The position numbers and the translations under genes are program-made. From Prostheceraeus crozeri (taxonomy: Eukaryota > Platyhelminthes > Polycladida > Euryleptidae), in the NCBI GenBank assembly GCA_907163375.1, contig CAJQUW010011301.1, positions 99,038-163,037 on the forward strand: DNA of 64,000 bases, read 5' to 3'. Shown piece by piece: positions 1-11,441 of this stretch. Position 1 is the stretch's first letter; each line of letters opens with the position of its first letter. The notes below the pieces were generated by a model. The model did not search any database, was not told the DNA's origin, and was given only the letters and a program-made list of their open reading frames with translations.

Positions 1-1503
1 GGCTGAGGAGTACACAATTCTTCCAAAATTCATGCAAGCTAGAATATATGATTCTGGAAACTACATCAGTCATCACTGATAAGGTAGGCTTTGAACTACA
101 TGTACAAGCATTAGTTGACCGTAATCATTTTTTGATCGTTTAGAGAAAAGTTCGCAATATTTATGTCAGAAAACATACGGGAAAAACTCTCTTATTATGT
201 TATATTTACATCCTGTTAATGTTGTAATGATTGATTATGCAATTTATTCTAGAATGAATATCGTGGATGGTCGACATGGGTCTATTTAAATTAACAGGAT
301 GGCCGTCCGGTCTTCAAAATTTGCGGCTGAGGCCGGTTCCAACCCTGCTTCCCTCTCTTCGTAGCAAGACGATGACCACTCCAACGTCTTTAAACTATCT
401 TGGATATGCATTTCAATGCCGAAGGGAGTTACTTTGCCTAGACAGGGAAAAATTACAGTCGCTGAATATTTCTAAAATGTTGAACTGGCAGAAAAGCACG
501 GCAAAACGCAATTAGCCTGAGATACCGCATGTGATCTACAGCGCTATCAAGATGTCTTGTCTCACCAGATATGTGTAGGCCCCTCGGTCGAAACGCGATC
601 GTCCTGACCAGGTTCCTGTTGATGACCTCATTAAAAATAGTCAAATAATTTGTATGCATATTTTGTAGAATTTTATTTCACGTTTTAGCTTAAGGAACTA
701 ACATTAATTCTCTTACACATTTGGTAGATTTTAGATAGCGTAATCCCGCTGTGCTATTAGCTAGATCTGGTATTTTGATTGGAAACAGACCTGTCCTCTT
801 ATCATCTGAATGGGCAGACTGTTAAATAGGATCTTTTCAATATATGAGTGATAAACATAATTTTGAACAGAACGACTTACTCGCCAATTCATTACATATG
901 AGGAGAAGCGTTGTTTGTCCTTCTAGTAAGCATTTTTAAAACGTTTTAGACATTTTAGGATATAAAAATTTTCTTTTAAATCGTATTTTGTACCTATTGA
1001 AAATTAACTAGTCATTAGCTTGTTTTTTTTTAATTTTGTTACCTTGACGCACTTTGCTACGTTGAACCTATTTATGCTGTTGCTATTTAAGGCCGCTGTC
1101 GCACAGAAAGGCGACTTTCATCTTCCATTTAGGATTTCCCTTCAATTGCATGTAGAAAAGAAAACAACCTATCACACAGAAAAAGTCATCAGCCATAAGT
1201 CTCTTCCATCATGCTGTCACACAGGAAAAGTCACAAAGTGTCGTCCATCGGACATAAGGTATGAAATTATGCGGCTGATGAAGTTCATTTCCATCCATCA
1301 TCCATCAGACATCAGCCGCGAGATTGTTCTATAATTAGAACAACGTGAAGTGACGTCTGAGGGAAGATATAGGAAGCTGTGATTTGCAAAGAGAAGCAGC
1401 GTATCAGAAAGCAATTCCTTAAAAGTCCTTAAAGGAGTGCAGCTTAACATTCTCTAATTATTTTTTATTATTTCTTTACCTTACTAATTTTCTTTTTAGT
1501 AGC
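1..1503. other. Non-coding flank, no recognisable gene
   Basis: No open frame here resembles a known protein. Around 1165-1260 a roughly 55-bp unit that begins with a CACACAGRAAAAGTCA word and ends near CCATAAG or GGACATAAG occurs twice in tandem, with divergence. A T-rich run at 1021-1032 precedes an unrecognised open frame that I do not call. No RNA gene was seen. Confidence 0.5.
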
Positions 1504-2360
1504 ATGCTTGTCCTGCATTTTTGGGAAAATAAACTTGACGAAAATCAAACTAGAGAACAGGCAGGCTTTCGAAAGAATTACAGTGCCGTAGATCACATCC
1601 ATGTGCTAAATCAATTGGAAGAAAAATGCAAAAGTCACAACCTGCCGCTTTGCTCTATTTTCGTAGACTTCGAGAAGGCGTTCGACTAAGTGGAGACAAA
1701 TTCCATCCTAAAATCATTAATTGACCAAGAAATTGATTATCAGTATGTACTACTACTTAAGGACATCTACACAAACTGCATCTCAACAGCTACCTACAAT
1801 TTAACAAAGGAGTTCGAAAAGACGCCACGATTTCACCGAAACTCTTTACTGCTTGTCTGGAACAGATATTCCTATTCCATCTCATCAATTGGGAAAATCT
1901 GGGCCTGAATATCGACGGGGAATATCTAACCCACCTCAAGTTTGCAGACGACATCATACGCGTATTAACAGAAAGAGGATGGAAGGAGGCACAGTCGATG
2001 TTAAAGGACCTGCAATTAACAAGTGCAAAGGTTGGTTTAAAACTCAACATCTCAAAAACAAAAAGAATGAACAACAACAGCGTTTCACCTGGATGAGTCA
2101 GAGCGCAAGGTATCGAGATAGAAAGCGTTAATGAGTACATCTACCTTGGCTACAAAATTAGTCTTGCCGACAACAACCAAGCTAGTGAGATCAATAGTGG
2201 GATCCCATTGGGCTGGGCGGCCTTTGGAAGGATGAGTAGTATTGTGATAAGCAACTTGCCTATCTGCCTGAAAAGTAAAGTTTTTAATCAATGTGTGCTT
2301 CCGACGATGACATATGCGTCAGAGACATGGACGCTGACCCGGAGGATGACATTTGATATC
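1504..2360 (+). pseudogene. RTE-type LINE reverse transcriptase relic
   Basis: This is a decayed reverse transcriptase of a non-LTR retrotransposon. In order it shows an EQAGFRKNYSAVDHIHVLNQ segment, then SIFVDFEKAFD (fingers/palm, first catalytic Asp region). Further along, in other frames, it shows GLNIDGEYLTHLKFADD (the catalytic DD motif), a LNISKTKRM segment, YIYLGYKI, and a closing CVLPTMTYASETW thumb signature. These are the landmarks of the RTE-like endonuclease/reverse-transcriptase proteins common in invertebrates. A stop follows the FEKAFD motif at 1687-1689 and at least three frame changes follow. The endonuclease domain and 3' tail are not visible, so this is a truncated, dead copy. 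RTE assignment is from remembered motif spacing, not a search. Confidence 0.8.
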
Positions 2361-3330
2361 TTTTTTGAATTTGAAAATTTCTATGTAGTTTCGGAATATA
2401 CATGTAGCACGGGGGCGCTAAACGTCCTCCTCAGCAGAACGCGTTTGTCAGAGCTCCCCAGTGGGCCTCATGTGATTCCATAAAATATTATGCCGTCATC
2501 ACGAGATCTTGAAATGAAAATTCAAGTGCAATCAGATGTAATTTTTTCACTGAGATTTTTTATAACTTAAGTGTTTCACATTTCCGGCTTTTCAAATTGA
2601 TCTTTACTCTATTAGAAATTCATGGATCTATTAACCAATGGTTGAACCTTGAGTCAAGATGGTTCTATTGACTACTGAAATAGATCCACGAATTGTGGTC
2701 AGAAGACCCTACGAAAGAAGATTATACGTTTTCTTTGATACAGTATTTTAATAGGAAAACGACAAAATTATTTAGTGAACATTGTCAGATAGTTGTCAGA
2801 TATCATTCAGTTTCATCATGATGTAGAGATTTTAAGATTCGCTGAATGCATAAAGAGATACAGTGCCAATAGGTTTTACCAAAACATTGCAGCTAAAGAA
2901 TCTGACGAGATTTTTCAATAACGACCTGAATTTCAAAAAACTTCATATCATGTGAATGGCTGCATATAGTAGTTTAAATTGGCAGAGCATAAGGGTTGTG
3001 TCTGGTCAGTTGTGGTCGGCAGACTTGAAAGTGTGAAGTTTTGGTCAATTCATTCACCGATACCTATACAGGCGGAACTACGGAATGGAGGAAATTAAGA
3101 TTATTATCATTTAATTAGGCTTGTGTTAAGCTTTCATATGATATATCTTTTCGAATTTCGACAACATTTGGTGCAGTTTCACTCAATTAGGACCTTTACC
3201 TGATTTTGCGCCTACTGTCGCGGTAACAATGCTTATAGCGGTCAAATGCAGACAACAATAACTTCCATCGCATTAAGACTGGCGTTTTCGAGTTTGGGTT
3301 TAAAAGAATGTTGGTGAGTAATGGGCAAAA
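2361..3330. other. Non-coding DNA left of Polinton A, with one short hairpin
   Basis: No gene was recognised. At about 2618-2697 an imperfect inverted repeat pairs AATTCATGGATCTATT with AATAGATCCACGAATT around a 45-bp interior, which could be a very short MITE. The rest is unremarkable AT-rich sequence up to the first base of the Polinton terminal repeat. Confidence 0.5.
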
Positions 3331-3733
3331 GACCGTTCCAGGACACCATAAAATTCAAAAAAATAGTATCTTTAAAAACGACATAAATTCATGAATTTGA
3401 ACCCTTTTTCAGGTTTTTAAGACCTAAATACATGAATTTAGTCCATTCAAAAAGTACCATTTTTTCAAAAAATGGCAATTTTAAAAACGACACAAATTCA
3501 TGAATTTGAACCCTTTTTCAGGTTATGAAGACCTAAATTCATAAATTTGGGCGTTTTTAAAAATACCCAATTTTTCAAATTTTTCAAAGTCTCAAAATTT
3601 GAGAATTACAATTTTCTCGCTTAAATCATGACCGTTCCAGGACACCGAAAATCAGAAAAGTTAAGAATTTCAAATTCATGAATTTTATCCATCTTTTAGG
3701 TTTTTAAAATATAACATGTGACTAATAATATTT
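3331..3733. repeat. Left terminal inverted repeat of copy A
   Basis: This pairs with about 20851-21407. The outer 215 bp are particular to copy A and contain a roughly 115-bp unit (ending with TTGAACCCTTTTTCAGG) present twice in tandem. The inner part, from GAAGACCTAAATTCA inward, is shared with copy B and holds the GACCGTTCCAGGACACC repeat core. The first gene begins just inside this repeat. Confidence 0.9.
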
Positions 3734-3741
3734 CTTTAAAA

Positions 3742-4338
3742 ATGGAAGAAACAAAAATGGAAGAAACCGCAAGAATATATCCTTCGTTATCATATGAACG
3801 TAGTTCTACTTTAATGGACATTGAAAAGATTAACATTGAAAAAATGAATAAAGAAAAACACAAAGATAGAGTTAGGTATATGAAAGATAAGGAATCTCAA
3901 TTATTATTAAGATTAGAGCATTATAAAAAAATAAGAAAGAGATAGACTAAAGTTAAGAATGTAACACAAGGAATTGGCATATTCTTAACAATAAGTTTAG
4001 GTGCTTTAACAATTGTTATATCTTCAGGTGTTTTAGTAATTCCAGTAGTTGCTACAGCTTTAACAGGTACGGGTGTTTTTGCATCTTCACTTGTTACAAT
4101 GTTAGATAAATCTTTAATAACTAAGAAACGAAAATCATTAAAAACTAAGCATTTACATATTAAAGAAGTCTATGATAAACTACATTACTACTTTCAAAGA
4201 GTATGTGATGATAATGTTATTACGTTAGATGAGATTGAAAAATTTGATCAAATAGCTAATGAAGTAAATCAAATATCATTTCATTTAAAGACCGAAAAAG
4301 TTGATGATAAGAATAAACAGGGTGGCAAAAATTTCTAG
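3742..4338 (+). pseudogene. Small membrane protein with charged coiled N-terminus, copy A
   Basis: First gene inside the left terminal repeat. It starts at the ATG directly after the A-rich TTTAAAAATGG leader. The N-terminal part is short, charged and helical (MEETARIYPSLSYERSS, then a Lys/Glu-rich stretch). A strongly hydrophobic segment of two probable membrane helices follows (GIGIFLTISLGALTIVIS and GVLVIPVVATALTGTG). The C-terminal helical part contains VITLDEIEKFDQIANEV. Small proteins with two membrane helices and an 'ISEREF...EVEKYN'-like tail are common near the ends of animal Polintons, and by memory this matches that group. Function unknown; a virion membrane or entry role is only a guess. 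The gene is not one continuous frame in either copy. Confidence 0.6.
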
Positions 4339-4495
4339 TGATGGTAAAACTTTTACTGGTGGTAAAATTTCTAATGAAGAAAATGATAAAATTTTTTTAG
4401 AAGAGCTAAAAACTTTAAGCGAAAATTTAAGCAAAACTTTATTAAACAAAACTTAAAACGAGAAAACTTTAAACGAGAAAACTTTAAACGAAAAG

Positions 4496-5427
4496 ATGTC
4501 AAACAACAAAGCAATAAAAAAATAATTTGTTCAGTAAAATGTTATTGCTGCATTCCAATGTTACCACAAAATTCAAATATTATATTTTAAAAATGGATAA
4601 AATTAGAGCTGATAATTTTAAAAGAATAAAACAATTAGAAGAGTTAATAAAACAAAGAAATATTATGAAAGAAAATCATCTTCAACATAGAATGATAAAA
4701 GCTGGTATTCAATCTGATATGTTTGAAAAAATGCAGCAAACCGAGCAAGTAAAAACTGATTTTGAAAAAACTATGAAACCATTTAAAACTCTTGAAAAAG
4801 AAAGTACAAATAATGATAAACAAATTGATATAACAGATCCAGAGCACAAAACTATATTAGATGACTATGGATTACTAGAATCAAACATTAATAAGAAATT
4901 ACCAAAATCTATGCAATTTGAACATTCTATTTCATTTATAGATGGAAAAAACAATACCTAGATTTTATCTCGGACAAAAAGAAATATTTCCACAACCTTT
5001 TCGAGGTATAATTTTTTCACCAGATAAATCTCCTTTTAATTTAGATAGAAATTTTGTTAATCTTTTAAGAGGAGCAGATTTAAATAATTATGCTGTAGAA
5101 GATCTCATAAAATATAAAGCTATGTTAGACAGAGTTGGTGCAGTAAAATCTCTTAGACGTTATAAACAATTAGAAAATTTATTATCAACGGGAGTTAAAG
5201 AAGGGAAAGGCTTATCTGAAAAACAGAAAACAGAAACAGAAACAACCATATTTTTACCAGATGATCCACAAGAATTACTAAATAGATTAAATATTTTAAT
5301 ATCTGCGATAAAAGAAGGTCATAATTCTAGTTTCAATGAAATTCATGCTATATTGAAAAGACTGTTAGAAAAGAAGATTCTAAATGAAGAGGATTATAAA
5401 AGTGTAGCTGAAATAAGTTGTTTCTAA
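4496..5427 (+). pseudogene. Conserved Polinton protein of unknown function, copy A
   Basis: The start is the MSNNKAIKN methionine, which copy B also uses. The protein is about 310 residues. The N-terminal third is a basic coiled coil (MDKIRADNFKRIKQLEELI onwards). The C-terminal part has a globular region with ILDDYGLLESNINKKLP, then FRGIIFSPDKS and NLLRGADLNNYAVEDLIKYK. That layout resembles a gene found beside the capsid and ATPase genes of many invertebrate Polintons, where a 'G-T-P-G-L-x-E-L-L' box and a 'Y-T-E-x-D-L-x-x-Y-K' box occur at the same places. No enzymatic motif is visible. It sits directly upstream of the penton-like gene, so a structural role is plausible. Broken in this copy. 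Confidence 0.5.
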
Positions 5428-5506
5428 TTTTTATCTATGATTTTTATCTATGATTTTCATCTACGATTTTTATCTATAATATTTATTCAAAAGTTTTAAC
5501 TAAAAA

Positions 5507-6294
5507 ATGTGTTCAGCAGATTTAGACAAAATTAATAATCATTTAGAAAATCTAACAGAGATTTTGGGTTCATCAAAATTTAGTACGACGTTAAAAATTA
5601 TAACAACTACTTCATCACACACTTGTAATTTAGAACCCATTCTACATTTGGAACAAAATAAAAATTATCAAATTGCATTGACTAGTTTCTCTACATTTAA
5701 CACTATTCAAAACGTTATCAAAGATGTGAATGATCAATTTAGATATTCTACTGATAAAGCAAAACATGGAAAATACTAACTTTTCTTCCTGGTTCTTACG
5801 AAGTTGAATCAATATCAAATGAAATTAAGAGACATTTAGGTATACCATTTAAAGATAAGAAACAATTACATTTTGCAGTTGAACCGGCAGTTAATAAATT
5901 TTCTCTTACTTTAGACGAAAATCATCAAGTTGATTTTAATCATGATAGATCATTGTCAAAGCTATTAGGATTTAATAAACAAACTTATAGTCAAGGTTAT
6001 CATTTAGGTGAGAAGATTCCAAAAATAACTGAAATAAATTCAATTGTTGTACATTGTGACATTATTGAAGGAGGATATATAAATGGTAAATTATCAAATT
6101 TAATATTCAGTTTTCCAGCTTTTACTGTACCCATTGGTTATAGACTAAATGTAATTCCACAAACATTAATATATTTTCCTATTACAAGAAAAACTATTAA
6201 CAACATTGGCATTAGAATCACTGATGAGAAAGGACAAGAAATAAATTTTGGAGGTGAAGAGATTATGATAGATCTTTTGGTTCGGGAGGTATAA
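5507..6294 (+). pseudogene. Penton-like minor capsid protein, copy A
   Basis: Homologous to the intact 262-residue gene of copy B. It has the length and composition of a single-jelly-roll protein. Typical segments are NYQIALTSFSTFNTIQNV, VNDQFRYSTD, VNKFSLTLDENHQVDF, LGFNKQTYSQGYHLGEKI, IVVHCDIIEGGYINGK and a final RITDEKGQEINFGGEEIMID strand. This pattern matches the protein called penton or minor capsid protein in Polintons and adintoviruses; the assignment is from memory of that family. It would form the five-fold vertices of the capsid. The stop codon lies within a GGGAG...CTCCC hairpin and the ATPase gene follows after 86 bp. Broken in this copy. Confidence 0.65.
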
Positions 6295-6380
6295 ACTCCC
6301 ACGCGAAGCTAGAGAAGTTAAATTTTCTTCTTCTTCTTTAAAAATAAAAATAAAATAAAAATAAATTTTTTTAAAAAAAA

Positions 6381-7127
6381 ATGAGTGAAGTACCCCCATT
6401 AAATAAAAAGAAACTTAAATTTAATCATCATCCAAATTTATCTAATAAAGTTTTGTCAGTTATTTGCGGAAGATCAGGTTGTGGAAAAACGTATCTATTA
6501 TTTAAAATTTTAACGACTCCAAATTTTTTGGATTATAACAATCTTATAATTTATACAACAACAGCAGAACAACCCGTCTATCAATTTTTAAAATATGGAT
6601 TTGAAAATAATCTTAAAAAAACAGCAATTGCTTCATTATTCAAAGAATATGAAAAATCTGAAGATGAAGAAGAAATAAGTTCGTGGTGTGAAGAAGCAAC
6701 AAAAAATAATCAGTTAGTAGAATCTAATAAAAATAAGCATATAAAGATACAATTAATAGATGATAGTGGTAATATGCAAGATCCTAGTAAACTAGATAAA
6801 ACAATGAAACATTGTGTAATTTTTGATGATTGTGTTAATGATAGAAATCAGTCAGTTCAGAGAAATTATTTCACAAGAGGTAGACATAATAACTGTAGTG
6901 TATTTTATTTAACACAAAGTATGTATTCATTAGACGGAAGTGTTATTAGAAAGAATGCAAATATATTTATACTATTTGAAATAAATGCAAGAAACTTAAG
7001 TGATTTGTTAAGAGATTTATGCGTAAGAAATAAAGATGAATTTAAACAATCGTGTAACAATGCTTGGTCAAAAGATTATGGCTTCATTACAATTAATATT
7101 GATAAAAAATTCATGAAAGAGTTATAG
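6381..7127 (+). CDS. FtsK/HerA-type genome-packaging ATPase, copy A
   Basis: A 248-residue P-loop ATPase expected to pump DNA into capsids. The Walker A motif is GRSGCGKTYLL (residues 30-40), the Walker B motif is CVIFDDCV (about residue 145), and TRGRHNNCSVFYLTQSMYSL follows as the sensor/arginine-finger region typical of the FtsK/HerA packaging ATPases of Polintons, adintoviruses and PRD1-like viruses. It starts at the ATG right after a T-rich/A-rich leader. The ATPase gene marks the last sequence shared with copy B before the replication block: identity to B runs until ggagtgat at 7141-7148 and then ends abruptly. Only a handful of bases differ from B in this gene. Confidence 0.9.
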   Translation: MSEVPPLNKKKLKFNHHPNLSNKVLSVICGRSGCGKTYLLFKILTTPNFLDYNNLIIYTTTAEQPVYQFLKYGFENNLKKTAIASLFKEYEKSEDEEEISSWCEEATKNNQLVESNKNKHIKIQLIDDSGNMQDPSKLDKTMKHCVIFDDCVNDRNQSVQRNYFTRGRHNNCSVFYLTQSMYSLDGSVIRKNANIFILFEINARNLSDLLRDLCVRNKDEFKQSCNNAWSKDYGFITINIDKKFMKEL

Positions 7128-9013
7128 AAAATATTTTCGCGGAGTGATAAAAATATACAAATATAGTGTTATAATATTTTTTTATTCTATGTATATATCA
7201 AATTTGTCTATCTTAGAAATTAGAAAATTAAAAAGGGTCAGTAGTTATTCCATCAGGTAAAATTTTTCTTTTATCATCAAATGGATCTAATGCTAATTTA
7301 TGTTCTTCTTTTAAATACATTTTATGTTTTTTTGAATTAAGTCTATAATTACATGCTGTTTTTATTTCATTATTAAATAATACATTTTTATAATCTTGAA
7401 ATGTTATTTGATTAGCCACTGATGCCTTTGAAATTCCTTTTAATGTTTTATGTGTTTTAATATTATTAGTTGTATCATAACAGTAACATTTAGATTTTAA
7501 AAATATAGCTTCTGTTATGAAATATTCATTTCCTTCTAATTCATCTTTTACTTTACATAAATCAGAAGGATGAATGATATCTTTTTTTTATTAATTTCTT
7601 CATCAAGTGTAGAATTATACGGTATTGTTAATTCTAAGAAAATAGAATCGGTATCTGTAAAGTGTAATTTATAGTTTTTGCCATAAGCAGGTGCTAAATA
7701 ATCATATATAAATCTATACATAAATAGTTTAGCTAATTCTAATATAGTGAATCCTATAAAATTAAACTTATCATGTTTTACGCTGATTCGACGTAAATGT
7801 ACAGCACATAGTTCATCACTAAATCTAGTAGTTCTTTTATATGTAGGTTTCCTTGTTAAATTTTGAAACCTATCTTTATCATAAACTATTTCAATATTTT
7901 GTCTATTACGCACATTTTCTAAAGTCTTACCATAAAATGCATTATTCATTAATTTGAAGAACACGTTTCCAAAATCATCTTTATTTCTTTTAGCTATTTT
8001 ACGTTTTTCAATATTGAACTCTATATAATCTTTTAACCACCTAGATTTTTGATAAAATAGTTTTCGATGTATTTTGGTGAGAATCATTCCATGATCTAAA
8101 TACCAATCTAGCATTCTTCCTTCAACAACATACTTTCCTTTATTGCTTTGTGTTAACATAAGTTTTTTTGTTGGTCTGTATTTCTTAGGAATTATAGATT
8201 TTTGATAATCTGAAAAATCTTCTATATTGGGAATTTTGTTTTCGGGACAGAAAGGAAAATATTTTGTTTTATCTTTTATTTCATCAGGGTATACTAAATC
8301 AACTTCATATATATAACCATGATTATAATTTCCATCATATGTTTTTTGATAATCTAGAATATTACACCATGACATTTCACCTGTTGGTAATTCTTGTATC
8401 ATGCAAGAAGAATATAAGCTATTAAAATCATAATATAACAAATAGTTTTCTCTCATGATTTCATCAACTGCTGTTTGACTATCTTCATTTGATATAAGTC
8501 CTTCTATATTTTGATTAAACAATTTTATAAACTGATCACTTTCTTCTGGAGATAAAGGTTTCATTATTCCATAATCATCAGAATTTACTTTTTTATTGTA
8601 ACACTGTACATAACGATTACCTAAAACTGATGAAACTCCACCTCTAATTCCAGATTCAAAAAATAATAATTTATCATATGTATTTTCTTTATAATGTTTA
8701 AGTTTAACATTCGTATGTTTTAATCCTGCTAACCATGTTAAACCTGGTGTAGAATAACAATAACATGGATCTATTCCGTAATATCCTAAACACATGTCAC
8801 GAAAGTTTTCAAAAAGATCAGCAAGGATTAATACATCTATCTGTAGATATTTCATTGTATAATCATACATTGTTTTACAATTTAACTCTCTCCAATTTTT
8901 TTCAGCTTCTGCATAGTCTTCTTCAGATAATTGTGATTGTTTTAATGTTGATTTAAATTTATTTATTGGAGGAAGTTGTTTTTCTTCCATAATTTTATTC
9001 ACAGAATTAAAAT

Positions 9014-9081
9014 CAGTCTTCGACTGTGAACCACAGGTTTTATCTCCAGTTATATCAGTCTTCGACTGTGAACCACAGGTT
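9014..9081. repeat. Tandem double-hairpin insert in the copy A polymerase gene
   Basis: Two copies, 42 bp apart, of CAGTCTTCGACTG (5-bp stem, 3-nt loop) followed by AACCACAGGTT (4-bp stem, 3-nt loop). On the coding strand they encode CGSQSKTD twice. They sit between conserved polymerase regions, where an insert would be tolerated. Confidence 0.8.
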
Positions 9082-9787
9082 AAATATTCATACGGAAATA
9101 TGCCTTTTAAAGGTTTTAAATTATATTTATTTAATATTTTACATTGTTCAGATTTCAAAGTTTTTCCCATAACATCTAATGAATAAGGAGTAAAAAATCT
9201 AAATGCATCTAAAATTCTAATACAACCTAATTGCATTGAAAAATATTCTTCTTCTGTTTTACATAGTACATTTATTTGTTGTTGTTGGAATTTTTCAGAT
9301 GAAAATAAATCTTTCATTACTAGATGGAAATCATATTTAGAACCATTATAGAAATATAGAGGAACAAAGTTATATTTAAATTTATTAGCATTAAGATTAC
9401 AAGAATTATGTTTTGCACCTCTATATAATCCATTTAGATGATCATGATCTTTTACTTTATCAATATATCTACCTCTGCCATTTTTATAATTTTTTGTAAA
9501 TTCTTTTCCACAGTAATAACATTTTGTTTCATTAATAAAATTTAATTTTTCTTTTTCTGTTAATGGCATCATTGGAATATTTGTTTCAAGCAATTGTGAA
9601 AAGCGACCTTGTAATTCTTCTACTTTCTTTGTAAACATTTCTGAACTATCTTCACCATAGTATTGATAATATTCTGATTTAAATAATTTAGGATAATTTG
9701 AATGAATGTACATTCCCCAACATAATGGTTTTTGTTCAAATAAATATTTTTCTTTACTTTGTTCAGCTGCACTTTTTTCATAATTAA

Positions 9788-9872
9788 AAACCGAAGGTTC
9801 TAGGGCTTGGCCCGTACCATTTTCAGAATTATAATTTTCAGAATCGGGTGAAGCCCTGGAACTTTCCGTTCG
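9788..9872. repeat. Two double-hairpin inserts in the copy A polymerase gene
   Basis: At 9788-9814 AACC-GAA-GGTT is followed by GGGC-TTG-GCCC. At 9845-9872 GGGT-GAA-GCCC is followed by a diverged GAAC-TTTCC-GTTC. They lie on either side of a short stretch and add the low-complexity peptides TESSRASP and TGQALEPS to the protein. They belong to the same family as the inserts at 11414, 12546 and 49183. Confidence 0.75.
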
Positions 9873-11413
9873 ATTTTGTATCATATTAATATTATATGCT
9901 TCAAAATCACAATAAATAGTAAAGGGTACTTTATTTTTAAAATACCATTTATTATATTCTAAATAATCATCTTTAGGAAAAGTATTTTCAACTGCTTCGT
10001 TTTGTTGACAATTCTCCAAATGTCTATTCATTTCTTCTAAAGTTCTAAAACTTGTCATACATTGAAGACAAGGAAAATTTGTATTATCTGAAGTTTTTGT
10101 AAATATAGAAACATCTTTACACAATATAAAATGACCCTGATAATATAATATATTCGCTTGTGCTGGTTGTTTTGTTTGTTTTAATTTTTCAAATTTATCT
10201 TTATATATTTCATGTGTTAAATCAATTTGTCTTTGTAAATCGTTTTCAGTCTGTTGATAATTTTGATTTAATATTTGTAACTGATAACTATATTCTTTAT
10301 CATATTGTTCTTTATATTGTTGTAGACATTTTTTTAAACATTCATTTATTTTTTGATTGGTTTCATTTTCTTCATTATTTTCTTCATTTAATTTTTGAAT
10401 TGTTTCTATCTTATTTTGATATTTATGGCCATATTCTTGTACTAATATTTTTGTTTGTTGTTGATAATCTGTTTTACATTTTTGTAAACTTTCATTTAAA
10501 TTTTGTAATTTTTGTTGATATTCTAAAGATAAAGATGAATATTTGTAATTATAATCATCATTACGTCCTCTATAATTATTATGATTAATCATTATTGGTG
10601 ATAGTGTTTTAACAATTTGAAATTTTTCAGTACATATTATATTTCCTTGGTAAAAAATATTATGATGCATGTAATTTCCTCTATCATTATATACTATTTC
10701 TGATTGACATAAATTTTTATTATTCAAATAAAATTTTTTTGAATCTGGGTAAAGTGGAGTAATTTTACCAATAGAAACATAATTCACATTTAATTCAAAA
10801 ACATTTACTTCTATTAAATTTTTATTCTTTTTATGAAACTTTATTAACCTATTATAATCATATGGAAATTCATCTAAGCCATCAGAGAGATCAAATTCAT
10901 TTATGTATTCTTCTTTATTGTAATGACTTAGTCTTTCTTTGTGATATTCTGCGGGATGTAAATGTGCTATAATACTCCACAGAAAACAATAATCATCTTC
11001 ATTTTTTATGTTGATTATTTGTGGTGAACTGAAAGGCAAAGGAACATAACTACCACCAGTATTATTTTTATATTTATCAATTACTATTTTCTTAGATAGT
11101 ATTTTAACAAATCTCCAACCAGATTCACGTAACTGGGCTTCAATTATACAATTTTCTAATTTAAGTATCATCGATTCAAATATGGGTTGTATATCATTTA
11201 CATTATGAATTTCTTGTGAATTTGTAAAATGTCCTTGTATTATTTCTTCAGGAATTCCATCAGGTCCATTTTTTGTATAAAGTACTTCTAAATTCATATA
11301 ACATTTGAAAGATTTCTTAAATATATTATAAAAGTTTGTTAATACATTATAAAAAGTTTCATCGGTTTCATTATGTTCAACAGATTCATTAATTAAATAT
11401 TTTATATCTGTTA

Positions 11414-11441
11414 CTGGCGAAGCCCTAGAACCTTCGGTTCG
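11414..11441. repeat. Double-hairpin insert near the N-terminus of the copy A polymerase
   Basis: GGC-GAA-GCC followed at once by GAACC-TTC-GGTTC. It encodes RTEGSRASP on the minus strand. A partial second half (CGGTTCG) follows about 10 bp later. Confidence 0.75.

Noticed and set aside
267-515. Open frame of 82 residues near the left edge
   Set aside because: No family motif, no conserved context and ordinary length for chance.
3324-3330. GGCAAA left of copy A and GGCAAA at about 21459 as a target duplication
   Set aside because: The right copy lies about 50 bp outside the terminal repeat and the words are not at the junctions, so it is probably chance.
9014-9081. Repeated palindromes as a CRISPR-like array
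   Set aside because: Only two units, inside a coding gene, in a eukaryotic element, with no regular spacers or cas genes.
8765-10588. Plus-strand open frames within the A polymerase gene
   Set aside because: They are shadows of the minus-strand polymerase, with composition that mirrors its codons.
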